From contig NZ_LR733844.1 of assembly GCF_902506455.1 (NCBI RefSeq), forward strand, positions 3,576,284 through 3,640,283: 64,000 nt of DNA, in the 5' to 3' direction. The notes beneath the pieces were generated by a model that saw nothing but the letters and a program-made list of their open reading frames with translations, did no database searches and was not told the DNA's origin. Position 1 is the stretch's first letter. The number at the start of each line of letters is the position of its first letter. The position numbers and the translations under genes were made by a program. Origin of the DNA: Sphingomonas sp. 8AM. Its GTDB lineage: Bacteria; Pseudomonadota; Alphaproteobacteria; Sphingomonadales; Sphingomonadaceae. Positions 32,711 to 40,962 of the stretch are shown piece by piece.

Positions 32711-33403
32711 TCAGTGTCCGGTGTCGAGCGCATAACCCGCTGATCTGACAGTCCGGATGATGTCCGGCCGTCCGCCTTCATTGATCGCCTTTCGCAGTCG
32801 GCGAATATGAACGTCGACGGTGCGGCTCTCGATGTCGCTGTCATGCCCCCAGACACTGTCGAGCAAGCGCTCGCGGGAGAAGACATGGCCGGGATGTTCA
32901 AGGAAGTGCTTGAGCAAACGGAATTCCGTCGGCCCGAGCGCGACGACGTCGCCGCCGCGGCGGACCTTGTGGCCGACCGTATCCATCTCGAGATCCGCAT
33001 AGGTGAGCTGCTCGCCGGCCAGCGCCGGGCGCACCCGCCGCAGCACCGCGCCGACGCGCGCGACCAGTTCGCGCGGCGAGAACGGCTTGGTGACATAATC
33101 GTCGGCGCCGGTTTCGAGCCCGCGCACGCGATCCTCCTCCTCGCCGCGCGCGGTGAGCATGATGATCGGCACGTTCTGCGTCTCGGCGGCGCGGCGCAGG
33201 CGGCGGCACACCTCGATCCCCGAAATGCCCTCGACCATCCAGTCGAGCAGGACGATGTCCGGCGGCGTCTCCCGCGCAAGCAGCAACGCTTCCTCGCCGT
33301 CGATCGTGTGCTGGACGTCGAAATGCTCGCGGGTGAAATGCCACACCAGCAGCTCGGCGAGGCTGGCGTCATCCTCCACCAGCAACATGCGGGCCTTGGC
33401 CAT
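32711..33403 (-). CDS. phoB: Phosphate regulon response regulator PhoB
   Basis: OmpR-type response regulator of 230 residues that activates pho genes when phosphorylated by PhoR. The receiver domain has the acidic pocket VEDD near 9-12, the phosphoacceptor D54 (VLLDWMVEG, same number as E. coli) and K in VTKPFSPREL. The C-terminal winged helix ends RTVRSAGYALD. The ATG at 33403 overlaps the phoU stop (TGATG). It is the last gene of the phoR-pst-phoU-phoB cluster, so autoactivation via the pst Pho box is expected. Confidence 0.96.
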   Translation of the reverse strand: MAKARMLLVEDDASLAELLVWHFTREHFDVQHTIDGEEALLLARETPPDIVLLDWMVEGISGIEVCRRLRRAAETQNVPIIMLTARGEEEDRVRGLETGADDYVTKPFSPRELVARVGAVLRRVRPALAGEQLTYADLEMDTVGHKVRRGGDVVALGPTEFRLLKHFLEHPGHVFSRERLLDSVWGHDSDIESRTVDVHIRRLRKAINEGGRPDIIRTVRSAGYALDTGH

Positions 33404-34089
33404 CAATCGACTCCTCTTTCACGTTCCACGAGCCGCACCCCGGTTGCGGCGAAATAGACCATCTCGGCGACATTGGTGGCGTGGTCGCCGATCCGCTCGA
33501 GATTCTTCGCGACGAACAGCAATTGCGCGCACTCGCTGATCGTCTTCGGGTTCTCGACCATGAAGGTGACCAGGGTGCGGAAGATGCTGTCGTAGAAATC
33601 ATCGAGCGCATTGTCGCGCTCGCATACCGCCAGCGCGGCGTCCGGATCGCGCGCGGCAAAAGCATTGAGCACGTCGTGCACCATCGCGGCGGCCATCCGC
33701 CCCATCGCGGGCAGGATCGACAGCGGCTCGATGCGATGCTCGCTCGCGATCCGCGGGACACGGCGCGCGATGTTCTTGGCATAATCGGCAATCCGCTCGA
33801 TCACACTGGCGATCTTGAGCGCGGCGACCACCTCACGCAGGTCGTCGGCCATCGGCGCGCGCAGTGCGATGATGCGGACTGCGGTGCGCTCGACCTCTGC
33901 CTCCATCGCATCGATGCGCTTGTCATCGGCCGTGATCCGCTCGGCCAGCGCGGCGTCGCCGCGTTGTAGCGCGATCATCGCATCGGCAATCGCGCTTTCT
34001 GCCAGCCCGCCCATTTGCGAGATCAGCCCGCGCAACTGCCCGATGTCCTGATCGAAGGCCTTGACGGTATGTTCCTGTGTCTGCGGCAT
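33403..34089 (-). CDS. phoU: Phosphate signalling protein PhoU
   Basis: Cytoplasmic negative regulator of 228 residues linking the Pst transporter's state to PhoR. Two three-helix PhoU domains are visible, each with the E/D-x-x-x-D metal-binding pattern: IADYAKNIARR in the first and NLERIGDHATNVAEM in the second. ATG 34089 (MPQTQEHTVKAFDQDI) is the family start; it lies 11 bases after the pstB stop. The stop overlaps the phoB start. Confidence 0.95.
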   Translation of the reverse strand: MPQTQEHTVKAFDQDIGQLRGLISQMGGLAESAIADAMIALQRGDAALAERITADDKRIDAMEAEVERTAVRIIALRAPMADDLREVVAALKIASVIERIADYAKNIARRVPRIASEHRIEPLSILPAMGRMAAAMVHDVLNAFAARDPDAALAVCERDNALDDFYDSIFRTLVTFMVENPKTISECAQLLFVAKNLERIGDHATNVAEMVYFAATGVRLVERERGVD

Positions 34090-34100
34090 ATCTGCGATCC

Positions 34101-34868
34101 TCAGCCGTACCGGCCCGTGATATAGTCTTTGGTGCGATCCTGCCGCGGGTTCGTGAAGATGTCCGACGTGTCGCCATATTCGACCAGCTGGCCGAGGTGG
34201 AAGAAGGCGGTGCGCTGGCTGACGCGTGCCGCCTGCTGCATGTTGTGGGTGACGATCACGATCGCGTAGCGGCCGCGCAGTTCGTGGATCAGCTCCTCGA
34301 TCCTCGCGGTGGCGATCGGGTCGAGCGCCGAGCAGGGCTCGTCCATCAGGATCACCTCGGGATCGACCGCGATCGCGCGCGCGATGCACAGCCGCTGTTG
34401 CTGTCCGCCCGACAGCGCCGTGCCGCTTTCGGACAGGCGGTCCTTGACCTCGGCCCAGAGCCCGGCGCGGGTAAGCGAGCGTTCGACGATCTGCGCGAGA
34501 TCGGACTTGGAGCGGGCGAGGCCGTGGATGCGGGGGCCGTAGGCGACGTTCTCGAAAATCGATTTCGGGAAGGGATTCGGCTTCTGGAAGACCATGCCGA
34601 CACGTGCGCGGAGCTGCACGACGTCCATCGCCTTGGCATAGATATCCTCTCCATCCAGCCGGATGTCGCCCTCGACCCGCGCGCCGGGGATTGTGTCGTT
34701 CATGCGGTTGAGCGTACGCAGGAACGTCGACTTGCCGCAGCCCGACGGGCCGATAAAGGCGGTGACGTCCTCACGACGGACGTCGATCGACACGTCGCGG
34801 ATCGCCTGCTTGCGCCCGTAGAAGACATTGACGCCGGTGGCGGTCATTTTCGGCGCGGCGTTGCTCAT
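34101..34868 (-). CDS. pstB: Phosphate ABC transporter ATP-binding protein PstB
   Basis: ATPase of the high-affinity phosphate importer, 255 residues. Walker A is GPSGCGKST (K46), followed by LRTLNRMND, the PstB-typical Q-loop [16 protein letters not shown], signature [15 protein letters not shown], Walker [14 protein letters not shown] and switch histidine [11 protein letters not shown] overlap with pstA shows coupling. Confidence 0.97.
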   Translation of the reverse strand: MSNAAPKMTATGVNVFYGRKQAIRDVSIDVRREDVTAFIGPSGCGKSTFLRTLNRMNDTIPGARVEGDIRLDGEDIYAKAMDVVQLRARVGMVFQKPNPFPKSIFENVAYGPRIHGLARSKSDLAQIVERSLTRAGLWAEVKDRLSESGTALSGGQQQRLCIARAIAVDPEVILMDEPCSALDPIATARIEELIHELRGRYAIVIVTHNMQQAARVSQRTAFFHLGQLVEYGDTSDIFTNPRQDRTKDYITGRYG

Positions 34869-36133
34869 TTCCAGCGGGTCTCAAAACGATTGCGAAGATA
34901 GATGGCGAACCCGTTCATGGCGAGCAGCACGACCAGCAGCACGATGATCGCGGCGGATGTCTTCTCGACGAAGCCGGTCTGGACGTCGTCGGACCACAAG
35001 AAGATCTGCACCGGCAGCACGGTGGCGGGATCGGTCAGCCGGTCGGGGGGTGCGGCGATGAACGCGCGCATCCCGATCATCAGCAGCGGCGCGGTCTCTC
35101 CCAGCGCGCGCGCCATGCCGATGATCGTGCCCGTCAGTATGCCGGGCAGCGCGAGCGGCAGGACGTGGTGGAAGACGACCTGGATCGGCGAGGCGCCGAG
35201 CGCGCGCGCGGCATCGCGGATCGACGGCGGTACCGCGGTAATCGCATTGCGTCCGGCGATCACGATCACCGGCATCGTCATCAACGCCAACGTCAGCCCG
35301 CCGACGATCGCGCCCGAGCGCGGCATGTGGAAGGTGCCGAGGAACACGGCGAGCCCGAGCAATCCGAAGATAATCGACGGAACCGCGGCGAGATTGTTGA
35401 TCGAAACCTCGATCAGGTCGGTCCAGCGGTTCCGCGGCGCATATTCCTCGAGGTACAGCGCCGAAAGCACGCCGATCGGGAAGGCGAGCCCAAGCGTGAC
35501 GATCATCGTCAGCAGCGAGCCCTTGAGCGCGCCCCAAATGCCGGCGCGGGTCGGGTCGGTGGCGTCGGCGCCGGTGAAGAAGCTGATGTTGAGCCCGCGC
35601 GACAGCTGCGGATCGAGCGCGGCGACGATCGCCTCGCTCTCACGCGCGCCGTTTCCCTTGTACGCCATGTCGATCTCGGTCGCTACGGGAAGGTCGAGCG
35701 TCGTTGGCGTCAGGAGCAGCTGCGGGTCGTGCTCGATCGCGTCACGGACACGCAGCCAAGCGCCGTCCGACAGCAGCGCCGCGCCGCCCTGCGCGCCGAA
35801 GGCGGTGTCCGCCGCGGCATCGACCGCATTCTCAAGCCCGGCCCCGGCCAGTGCGAGATCGGCGGCCGACCCGCGCATCTGCGCCGGCGTGACCATGACG
35901 CGACCCCGTAGATCGAGCGGCAGCGCGATCCGCGTTTCCGTGAACCCGCCCGCACCCTGCGCGATCATCGTGGCGAGCAGGTATACCAGGAACGCGGCCG
36001 AGGCAAAGACCGCCGCCACGCCCATCAGGCGGAAGCGTCGCTCCGCGGCATAGCGGCGGCGGACGCGGCGCTGCATCGCGGGCGTTTGCCAGTCGGTCGG
36101 CTGGCGTTCGACAGGAGCGGCGCGCTTAGTCAT
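34865..36133 (-). CDS. pstA: Phosphate ABC transporter permease PstA (long form)
   Basis: Inner-membrane permease of 422 residues against 296 in E. coli. Residues 1-170 form an extra N-terminal region: a basic tail ([16 protein letters not shown]), a transmembrane helix and a periplasmic domain, the DUF3333-type extension common in alphaproteobacteria. The permease core has the EAA-type motif [21 protein letters not shown] (shown in part: [11 protein letters not shown]) and about five further helices. It overlaps the pstC stop by eight bases and the pstB start by four. Confidence 0.94.
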   Translation of the reverse strand: MTKRAAPVERQPTDWQTPAMQRRVRRRYAAERRFRLMGVAAVFASAAFLVYLLATMIAQGAGGFTETRIALPLDLRGRVMVTPAQMRGSAADLALAGAGLENAVDAAADTAFGAQGGAALLSDGAWLRVRDAIEHDPQLLLTPTTLDLPVATEIDMAYKGNGARESEAIVAALDPQLSRGLNISFFTGADATDPTRAGIWGALKGSLLTMIVTLGLAFPIGVLSALYLEEYAPRNRWTDLIEVSINNLAAVPSIIFGLLGLAVFLGTFHMPRSGAIVGGLTLALMTMPVIVIAGRNAITAVPPSIRDAARALGASPIQVVFHHVLPLALPGILTGTIIGMARALGETAPLLMIGMRAFIAAPPDRLTDPATVLPVQIFLWSDDVQTGFVEKTSAAIIVLLVVLLAMNGFAIYLRNRFETRWK

Positions 36134-37502
36134 AGGCTTCGCGGTAGCGCCGCACGACGATCAGCGCGACGACGTTGAGCAGCAGGGTGATGACGAACAG
36201 CGTCAGCCCGAGCGCGAAGGCAGCGAGCGTCTTGGCCGAGTCAAATTCGGCTTCGCCCGTGAGGAGGTCGACGATTTGCTTGGTGACCGTGGTCGTGCTC
36301 GCGAACGGGTTGAGCGTCAGCGACGCGACGCCCGAAGCGGCCATCACGACGATCATCGTTTCACCGATCGCTCGGCTGACTGCGAGCAGCACCCCGCCGA
36401 CCACGCCCGGCAGCGCCGCGGGGACGAGGACGCGGCGGATCGTCTCCGAGCTGGTCGCGCCCATTGCAAGGCTGCCGTCGCGCATCGCGGCCGGAACGGC
36501 GGAGAGCGAGTCGTCGGCCATCGAGGAGACGAACGGGATGATCATTACGCCCATCACCACGCCGGCGGCGAGCGCGCTCTCGGAAGACGCCCAGCGTACG
36601 CCCAGCGCGACGCCGAGATCCCGCACCGCCGGCGCGACGGTCAGCGCGGCGAAATAACCATAGACGACGGTCGGCACACCCGCGAGGATCTCCAGCATCG
36701 GCTTCATCCAGCGCCGGGTGGTCTGGTGCGCATATTGCGTCAGGTAGATCGCGCTCATCAGCCCGAGCGGTACCGCGACCGCCATGGCGATGATCGCACC
36801 GATGAAGAACGTCCCCCAGAACAAGGGCACCGCGCCGAGTGCTGCGCCGGGATCGCGCGCGTCGATCACCTGCGGGCTCCAGTGCGTGCCGAACAGGAAT
36901 TGCGTGACCGGGACGATATGGAAGAAGCGCGCGCTCTCGACCAGTAGCGAGGCGACGATTCCGATCGTGGTGAGGATCGCGATCAGCGAGGCGACGAGCA
37001 GTAATCCCATTACCACGCGCTCTACCTGCGAGCGCGCCGAAAAGGCGGGCTGGATGCGCAGGAATGTGACTGCGCCGCCAGCGAAGGCGAGCAGCAAGGC
37101 GACCGCGGTAGCGATCCAGTCGTAGCGAGACTGTGCGGTGGCGTAGGCGGGGGCAAGCCGTTCGGACATCGGGTGGAACGCGCCCCATGCGTCACCGTTC
37201 GCAAGGTTGCGCGCCTCCGCCAGGATCGCGGCCCGGTCGAGCCCTGGCGGGGGGAGCGCCGCGGCGGCCGGGGTGGCGAGAACTGCATCGGTGACCAGCG
37301 CGGGGGCGACCGAATGCCAGACCGCGAGGAACATCAGCGCAGGCAGCAGGGTCCAGATCGCGACATACCAGCCGTAATGCTGGGGCAGCGAGCTGAACCG
37401 CCGCGCGGTCGCGCTGCGGAACCGCGCGGCGCGCGCACGCGCGACGACCCAGCCGATCAGCCCGAACGCCGCGATCAGAAACAGGAGCGCAAGTACCGAC
37501 AT
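36126..37502 (-). CDS. pstC: Phosphate ABC transporter permease PstC (long form)
   Basis: Inner-membrane permease of 458 residues against 319 in E. coli. The N-terminal 190 residues contain two extra helices and a periplasmic segment (DUF3708-type extension) before the core. The core has GLMSAIYLTQYA, PTVVYGYFA and the coupling loop MRDGSLAMGATSSETIRRV (shown as RDGSLAMGATS). ATG 37502 overlaps the pstS stop (TGATG). Both permeases being extended suggests the extra domains contact each other or PstS. Confidence 0.94.
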   Translation of the reverse strand: MSVLALLFLIAAFGLIGWVVARARAARFRSATARRFSSLPQHYGWYVAIWTLLPALMFLAVWHSVAPALVTDAVLATPAAAALPPPGLDRAAILAEARNLANGDAWGAFHPMSERLAPAYATAQSRYDWIATAVALLLAFAGGAVTFLRIQPAFSARSQVERVVMGLLLVASLIAILTTIGIVASLLVESARFFHIVPVTQFLFGTHWSPQVIDARDPGAALGAVPLFWGTFFIGAIIAMAVAVPLGLMSAIYLTQYAHQTTRRWMKPMLEILAGVPTVVYGYFAALTVAPAVRDLGVALGVRWASSESALAAGVVMGVMIIPFVSSMADDSLSAVPAAMRDGSLAMGATSSETIRRVLVPAALPGVVGGVLLAVSRAIGETMIVVMAASGVASLTLNPFASTTTVTKQIVDLLTGEAEFDSAKTLAAFALGLTLFVITLLLNVVALIVVRRYREAYD

Positions 37503-38566
37503 CAGCGCAGCTCGCGCGGGTCGAGCGCGGTCTCGTTCCCGACGATCGCGGCGGCGCGGCGCTGGATCGCGGGCGGCGCGGCGATCAGCCCGCGCTTCAC
37601 CAACGGCCCGCCAGCGCCCCACAAGGCGGCATATTGGCGGAGGAAGGCGCGAAGACCGGGGATCGCGCGCAGATGCGCTTTCTTGACGTAGACGAACAAC
37701 GGGCGCGCACCGGGGTAGGCGCCACTGGCGATCGTCGCATAGGTGGGCGCGACGCCGTTCAACGGCACGCCGCGGACCACACCGGCATTCTGCTCCAGAT
37801 AGCCATAGCCGAAGATGCCGAGCGCATTCGGGTTTGACCGCAGCTTCTGAACGATCAGATTGTCATTCTCACCCGCGTCGACATAGGCGCCGTCCTCGCG
37901 CAGCCGCTGGCAGCGGGTGGCGAAGGCGTTGGGATCGCGTTCGTGCATCCCGATCGTGTCGGGCTCGACCGCTTCGCACCCTTTGGCGAGGATCAGCTCG
38001 GCGAGCGCATCGCGTGTGCCGCTGGTCGCGGGCGGGCCATAGACCTGGATCGGGATCGCGGGCAGCGCCGGGTTCACCTCGCGCCACAGCCGCGCGGTGT
38101 TGCGCCGGCCGAGCGGCGCCGCGGCGAGCGCGCGATAGATGTCGGCGGGGGTGAGCGCCATGCCAGGGCCTTGCAGCGCCTCGGCGAAGGCGATGCCATC
38201 GATGCCGATCTGCACCTCGAGGATCCGGTCGACGCCGTGACGCGCGCATTCGGCATATTCGCTGCGGCGCAGCCGGCGCGAGGCGTCGACGAGGTCAGGA
38301 TGCGCGGCACCGATCCCAGCGCAGAACAGGCGGATGCCGGCGCCGGTACCGGTCGATTCGATCACCGGCGGGCGGGCGTGCGGCACGATCGCGAGGAAGC
38401 GCTCGGCGACGATGGTGGTGAACGGGTAGACGGTCGAGGAGCCCACCGCGCGGATCTGATCCCGCGCGCCCGCGCCGCTGTCGGCCGCCTGATCGACGCA
38501 CGCCACCAGCCCGCACGCCAAAACGAGCGGCAGCATGGCTGCAAGCGCCTGAACGAAGCGCGACAT
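37502..38566 (-). CDS. pstS: Phosphate-binding protein PstS (lipoprotein-like)
   Basis: Periplasmic phosphate receptor of about 354 residues. The signal MSRFVQALAAMLPLVLACGL contains or precedes lipobox candidates (VLAC, then LVAC), so it is probably lipid-anchored. Phosphate-contact tracts are VGSSTVYPFT, ESTGTGAGIRLFC and GPPATSGTRDAL, matching the ligand loops of PstS. ATG 38566 is preferred over an in-frame ATG at 38626 because the latter lies inside the Pho box and adds a non-signal extension. It is the first gene of pstSCAB-phoU-phoB. Confidence 0.93.
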   Translation of the reverse strand: MSRFVQALAAMLPLVLACGLVACVDQAADSGAGARDQIRAVGSSTVYPFTTIVAERFLAIVPHARPPVIESTGTGAGIRLFCAGIGAAHPDLVDASRRLRRSEYAECARHGVDRILEVQIGIDGIAFAEALQGPGMALTPADIYRALAAAPLGRRNTARLWREVNPALPAIPIQVYGPPATSGTRDALAELILAKGCEAVEPDTIGMHERDPNAFATRCQRLREDGAYVDAGENDNLIVQKLRSNPNALGIFGYGYLEQNAGVVRGVPLNGVAPTYATIASGAYPGARPLFVYVKKAHLRAIPGLRAFLRQYAALWGAGGPLVKRGLIAAPPAIQRRAAAIVGNETALDPRELR

Positions 38567-38618
38567 GGGTCCCCCGCACGGGCGTTCGCCGACACGGCAG
38601 CCCTCATTCAGCGCGCCG

Positions 38619-38648
38619 TGTGACATCGAGGTTACGCCTTCATGACAG
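38619..38648 (-). promoter_or_regulatory. Pho box (three units at 11-base spacing) upstream of pstS, overlapping the phoR 3' end
   Basis: On the minus strand CTGTCAT starts at 38648, a degenerate unit GCGTAAC starts 11 bases on, and ATGTCAC starts 22 bases on. TGTCA is exact in the outer units, and the spacing matches the 7-bp unit plus 4-bp linker of Pho boxes. The site is about 55-80 bases upstream of the pstS ATG and overlaps the last codons of phoR. It predicts phosphate-starvation induction of pstSCAB-phoU-phoB independent of phoR read-through. Confidence 0.7.
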
Positions 38649-39842
38649 CGGCTTCGGCGCGGGTGTCGGAAGCGTGACCGTCACCCGCGTGCCGACACCG
38701 ATGGTGCTGGCGATGTCGAGCCGCCCGCGGTGGCGCTCGACGATATGCTTGACGATCGCGAGCCCCAGCCCGGTGCCGCCGACCGAGCGGCTGCGGCCCG
38801 GATCGACGCGGTAGAAACGCTCGGTGAGTCGCGGCAAATGTTCGGGGGGTATGCCTTCGCCATGATCGGCGACGCGCAGGCAGACATTCTGCGCCTGTGT
38901 CCACAGCGTGACCTCGACGGGGGTGCCCGCGCGGCCGTACTTCATGGCGTTGCCGATCAGGTTGTGGATCAGCTGCGACAACTGGATCGGGTCGCCGGTA
39001 ACCGGCGGCAGTTCGTCGGCGATGTCGAGGTGGATGTCCTCGCCGCGATCGCCATGCGTGGTGATCAGCGCGTCGCACGCCTCTTGCGTGAGGTCGGCAA
39101 GATCGACCGCAGCGCGCAGCTCGCGAAACTTTTCGGCCTCGATCCGCGAGAGGCTCATGAGATCCTCGACCAAGCGCTCCATCCGCCGCGCCTCGTCGAA
39201 GACGATCCCAAGGAAGCGCTTGCGCAAACCCGGATCGTCGCCCGCCTCGTCGGCCAGCGTCTCGACATAGCCGAGGATCGAGGCCAGCGGGGTGCGCAGT
39301 TCGTGGCTGGCGTTGGCGACGAAATCGACACGCATTTTCTCGGCGGCGTGCTGCCCGGTGCGGTCGACGAGCTGGACGAGGCGTGCATCGTCGCCGATCG
39401 GTGCGGCGCGCATCTCCCAGCGCTGGTCGAGCGTGCCGATCCCGACGAGATCGACCGGCTGAGTCACGCCTTCGGCGAGATGCGCGGCGGCGCCGGGATG
39501 GCGGATCGCGACGCGCGCATCCTCGCCGACGATGTGCGCGCCGAGCAACGTCCGTGCTGCGACATTGGCGAGCGCTACCCGGCCGCCGCGCAGCACCAGC
39601 ACCGGCTCGGCAACTGCCTCGACGATCGCGGCGGCGGGCAGCTCATGTGGTCGGGTGGGTGCCTCGTCCTGCGCTGCGGCCTGCTCCTCCGGAATGGTGG
39701 CGATGATGACGACCAGCGCCGCCCCGCCTGCCACCGCGGCCAATGCTGCCTGACCGTCGTGCGACAGCAGCCAGACTACCGCCGCGGTGGCGAGTGCGAT
39801 CGCCGCCGCCAGCCAGGTGCGCAAGGGAAGCTCGTCGATCAC
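38640..39842 (-). CDS. phoR: Phosphate regulon sensor histidine kinase PhoR
   Basis: Membrane histidine kinase of 400 residues. Two hydrophobic N-terminal segments (about 8-26 and 30-50) are separated by a very short loop, so there is no periplasmic sensor, as for other PhoR proteins that sense through Pst-PhoU. A PAS-like region (about 70-160) follows, then the phosphoacceptor H180 (FVANASHELRTPL), N box NLIGNAMKYG, G1 DHGEGIPPEHL and G2 GTGLGLAIVKHI. The start codon is GTG. Its end contains the Pho box of pstS. Confidence 0.94.
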   Translation of the reverse strand: MIDELPLRTWLAAAIALATAAVVWLLSHDGQAALAAVAGGAALVVIIATIPEEQAAAQDEAPTRPHELPAAAIVEAVAEPVLVLRGGRVALANVAARTLLGAHIVGEDARVAIRHPGAAAHLAEGVTQPVDLVGIGTLDQRWEMRAAPIGDDARLVQLVDRTGQHAAEKMRVDFVANASHELRTPLASILGYVETLADEAGDDPGLRKRFLGIVFDEARRMERLVEDLMSLSRIEAEKFRELRAAVDLADLTQEACDALITTHGDRGEDIHLDIADELPPVTGDPIQLSQLIHNLIGNAMKYGRAGTPVEVTLWTQAQNVCLRVADHGEGIPPEHLPRLTERFYRVDPGRSRSVGGTGLGLAIVKHIVERHRGRLDIASTIGVGTRVTVTLPTPAPKPLS

Positions 39843-39885
39843 AGACCAGGCGATAGCGCAGCCGCGGGACGAAGGGCAGGGCGTT

Positions 39886-40233
39886 TTAGCGCCGCTGTGC
39901 GCCGCGCCCGATCCGCACCACGACCAGCACCGCGACGATGATCGTCGTGTCCGCCATCCAGTCCATGATGTCGCAGTCGCGGTGCAGCGCCGGGATCGAC
40001 TGCAGCACCTCGATCATCGCGCCGAGGAACGACAGGCGCTCCCCGATTCTGAGCAGCGATCCGGTCGGGAAGGCGAGCACCGACAGCAGGGTCAGCGTGC
40101 CGAAAGCGGCCATATGCTGCCATTTGTCGCCGACCTCGATGATTGGCACCGGATGCGGCATCAGCGCCATGCCGACCGCGAACGCCGTCGCGACGACCAG
40201 CGCGAAGAACCAGGGCACGCGTACCTGCGTCAT
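39886..40233 (-). CDS. VanZ-like small membrane protein
   Basis: Inner-membrane protein of 115 residues with three to four hydrophobic helices. The tract DKWQHMAAFGTLTLLSVLAF, with WxH in the second helix, is characteristic of VanZ-like proteins; ALHRDCDIMDWMADTTIIV with its aspartates also conforms. VanZ gives low-level teicoplanin resistance in enterococci, but the role of proteobacterial relatives is unknown. The ATG overlaps the gph stop (TGATG). Confidence 0.72.
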   Translation of the reverse strand: MTQVRVPWFFALVVATAFAVGMALMPHPVPIIEVGDKWQHMAAFGTLTLLSVLAFPTGSLLRIGERLSFLGAMIEVLQSIPALHRDCDIMDWMADTTIIVAVLVVVRIGRGAQRR

Positions 40234-40901
40234 GCCAGTCGCTCCAGCGCGGGGATCAGCTCGGCGAAGCTGTCGATCACCAGCTCGGCGCCGAGTTCCT
40301 CGACCGGCTGCATCAGGAAGCCGAACGAGCAGGCGATCGCGGGCAGCCCGGCGGCGTGCGCGGCGGTGATGTCGTAGATCGAATCGCCGACGAACGCCGC
40401 GCGGCCGCCGCCGCAACGCTCGACCATCGCATCGATCGGCGGCCGTGACGGCTTGCCGTTGCCCGGCCCCATCGTGTCGCCGCCGATGATCGTCGCGAAG
40501 CGATCGGTGAGTTCGAGATCGGCGAGGATCTGGCGGGCGAGCGCCTCGAGCTTGTTGGTGACGATCGCGAGCGTCACGCCACGGGCGGCGAGCTGGTCGA
40601 GCGCGTCGAGCGCGTGCGGGAAGGGGCGCGTGAGGACGGCAATGTTCGCCTGATAATGGTCGAGCAGCTGGCGCTGCAGCACGTCGAGTTCGGCATCGGT
40701 GCAGCCGCCGGTCGCCGCCATGCCCTGTGCGAGCATGTGGCGCGCGCCGCCGCCGATCATCGGCTTGACCTGATCGACCGACAGTGTCGGGCGGCCGGCG
40801 CTGGCAAGCGCGTGGTTGAGCGCCGCGGCGAGATCGCCCGACGTGTCGAGCAGGGTACCGTCGAGATCGAACCCGACGATGCGGAAGGGGAAGTCAGCCA
40901 T
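40230..40901 (-). CDS. gph: Phosphoglycolate phosphatase (HAD family)
   Basis: Cytoplasmic HAD phosphatase of 223 residues. The nucleophile and acid/base aspartates are D12 and D14 (FDLDGTLLDT), motif II is IVTNK, and motif III/IV appears as GKPSRPPID and FVGDSIYDI. The cap-domain type and Gph-like tracts (HALASAGRPTLSVDQVKPMIG, shown as GRPTLSVDQV) fit removal of 2-phosphoglycolate formed in DNA repair. Motif III reads GKPSRPP where GKPxPxP is usual. ATG 40901 gives the standard opening. Divergent from glmU. Confidence 0.88.
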   Translation of the reverse strand: MADFPFRIVGFDLDGTLLDTSGDLAAALNHALASAGRPTLSVDQVKPMIGGGARHMLAQGMAATGGCTDAELDVLQRQLLDHYQANIAVLTRPFPHALDALDQLAARGVTLAIVTNKLEALARQILADLELTDRFATIIGGDTMGPGNGKPSRPPIDAMVERCGGGRAAFVGDSIYDITAAHAAGLPAIACSFGFLMQPVEELGAELVIDSFAELIPALERLA

Positions 40902-40962
40902 CGGCTGCGCGCGTTGCCGTGCGATACTGGAATTGGCAAGCAAAGGGTGGCAGGGCGGGGCC

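Noticed and set aside
38624-38626. Upstream ATG of pstS at 38626
   Set aside because: It lies inside the Pho box and would put 20 polar residues before a clear signal peptide; ATG 38566 is preferred.
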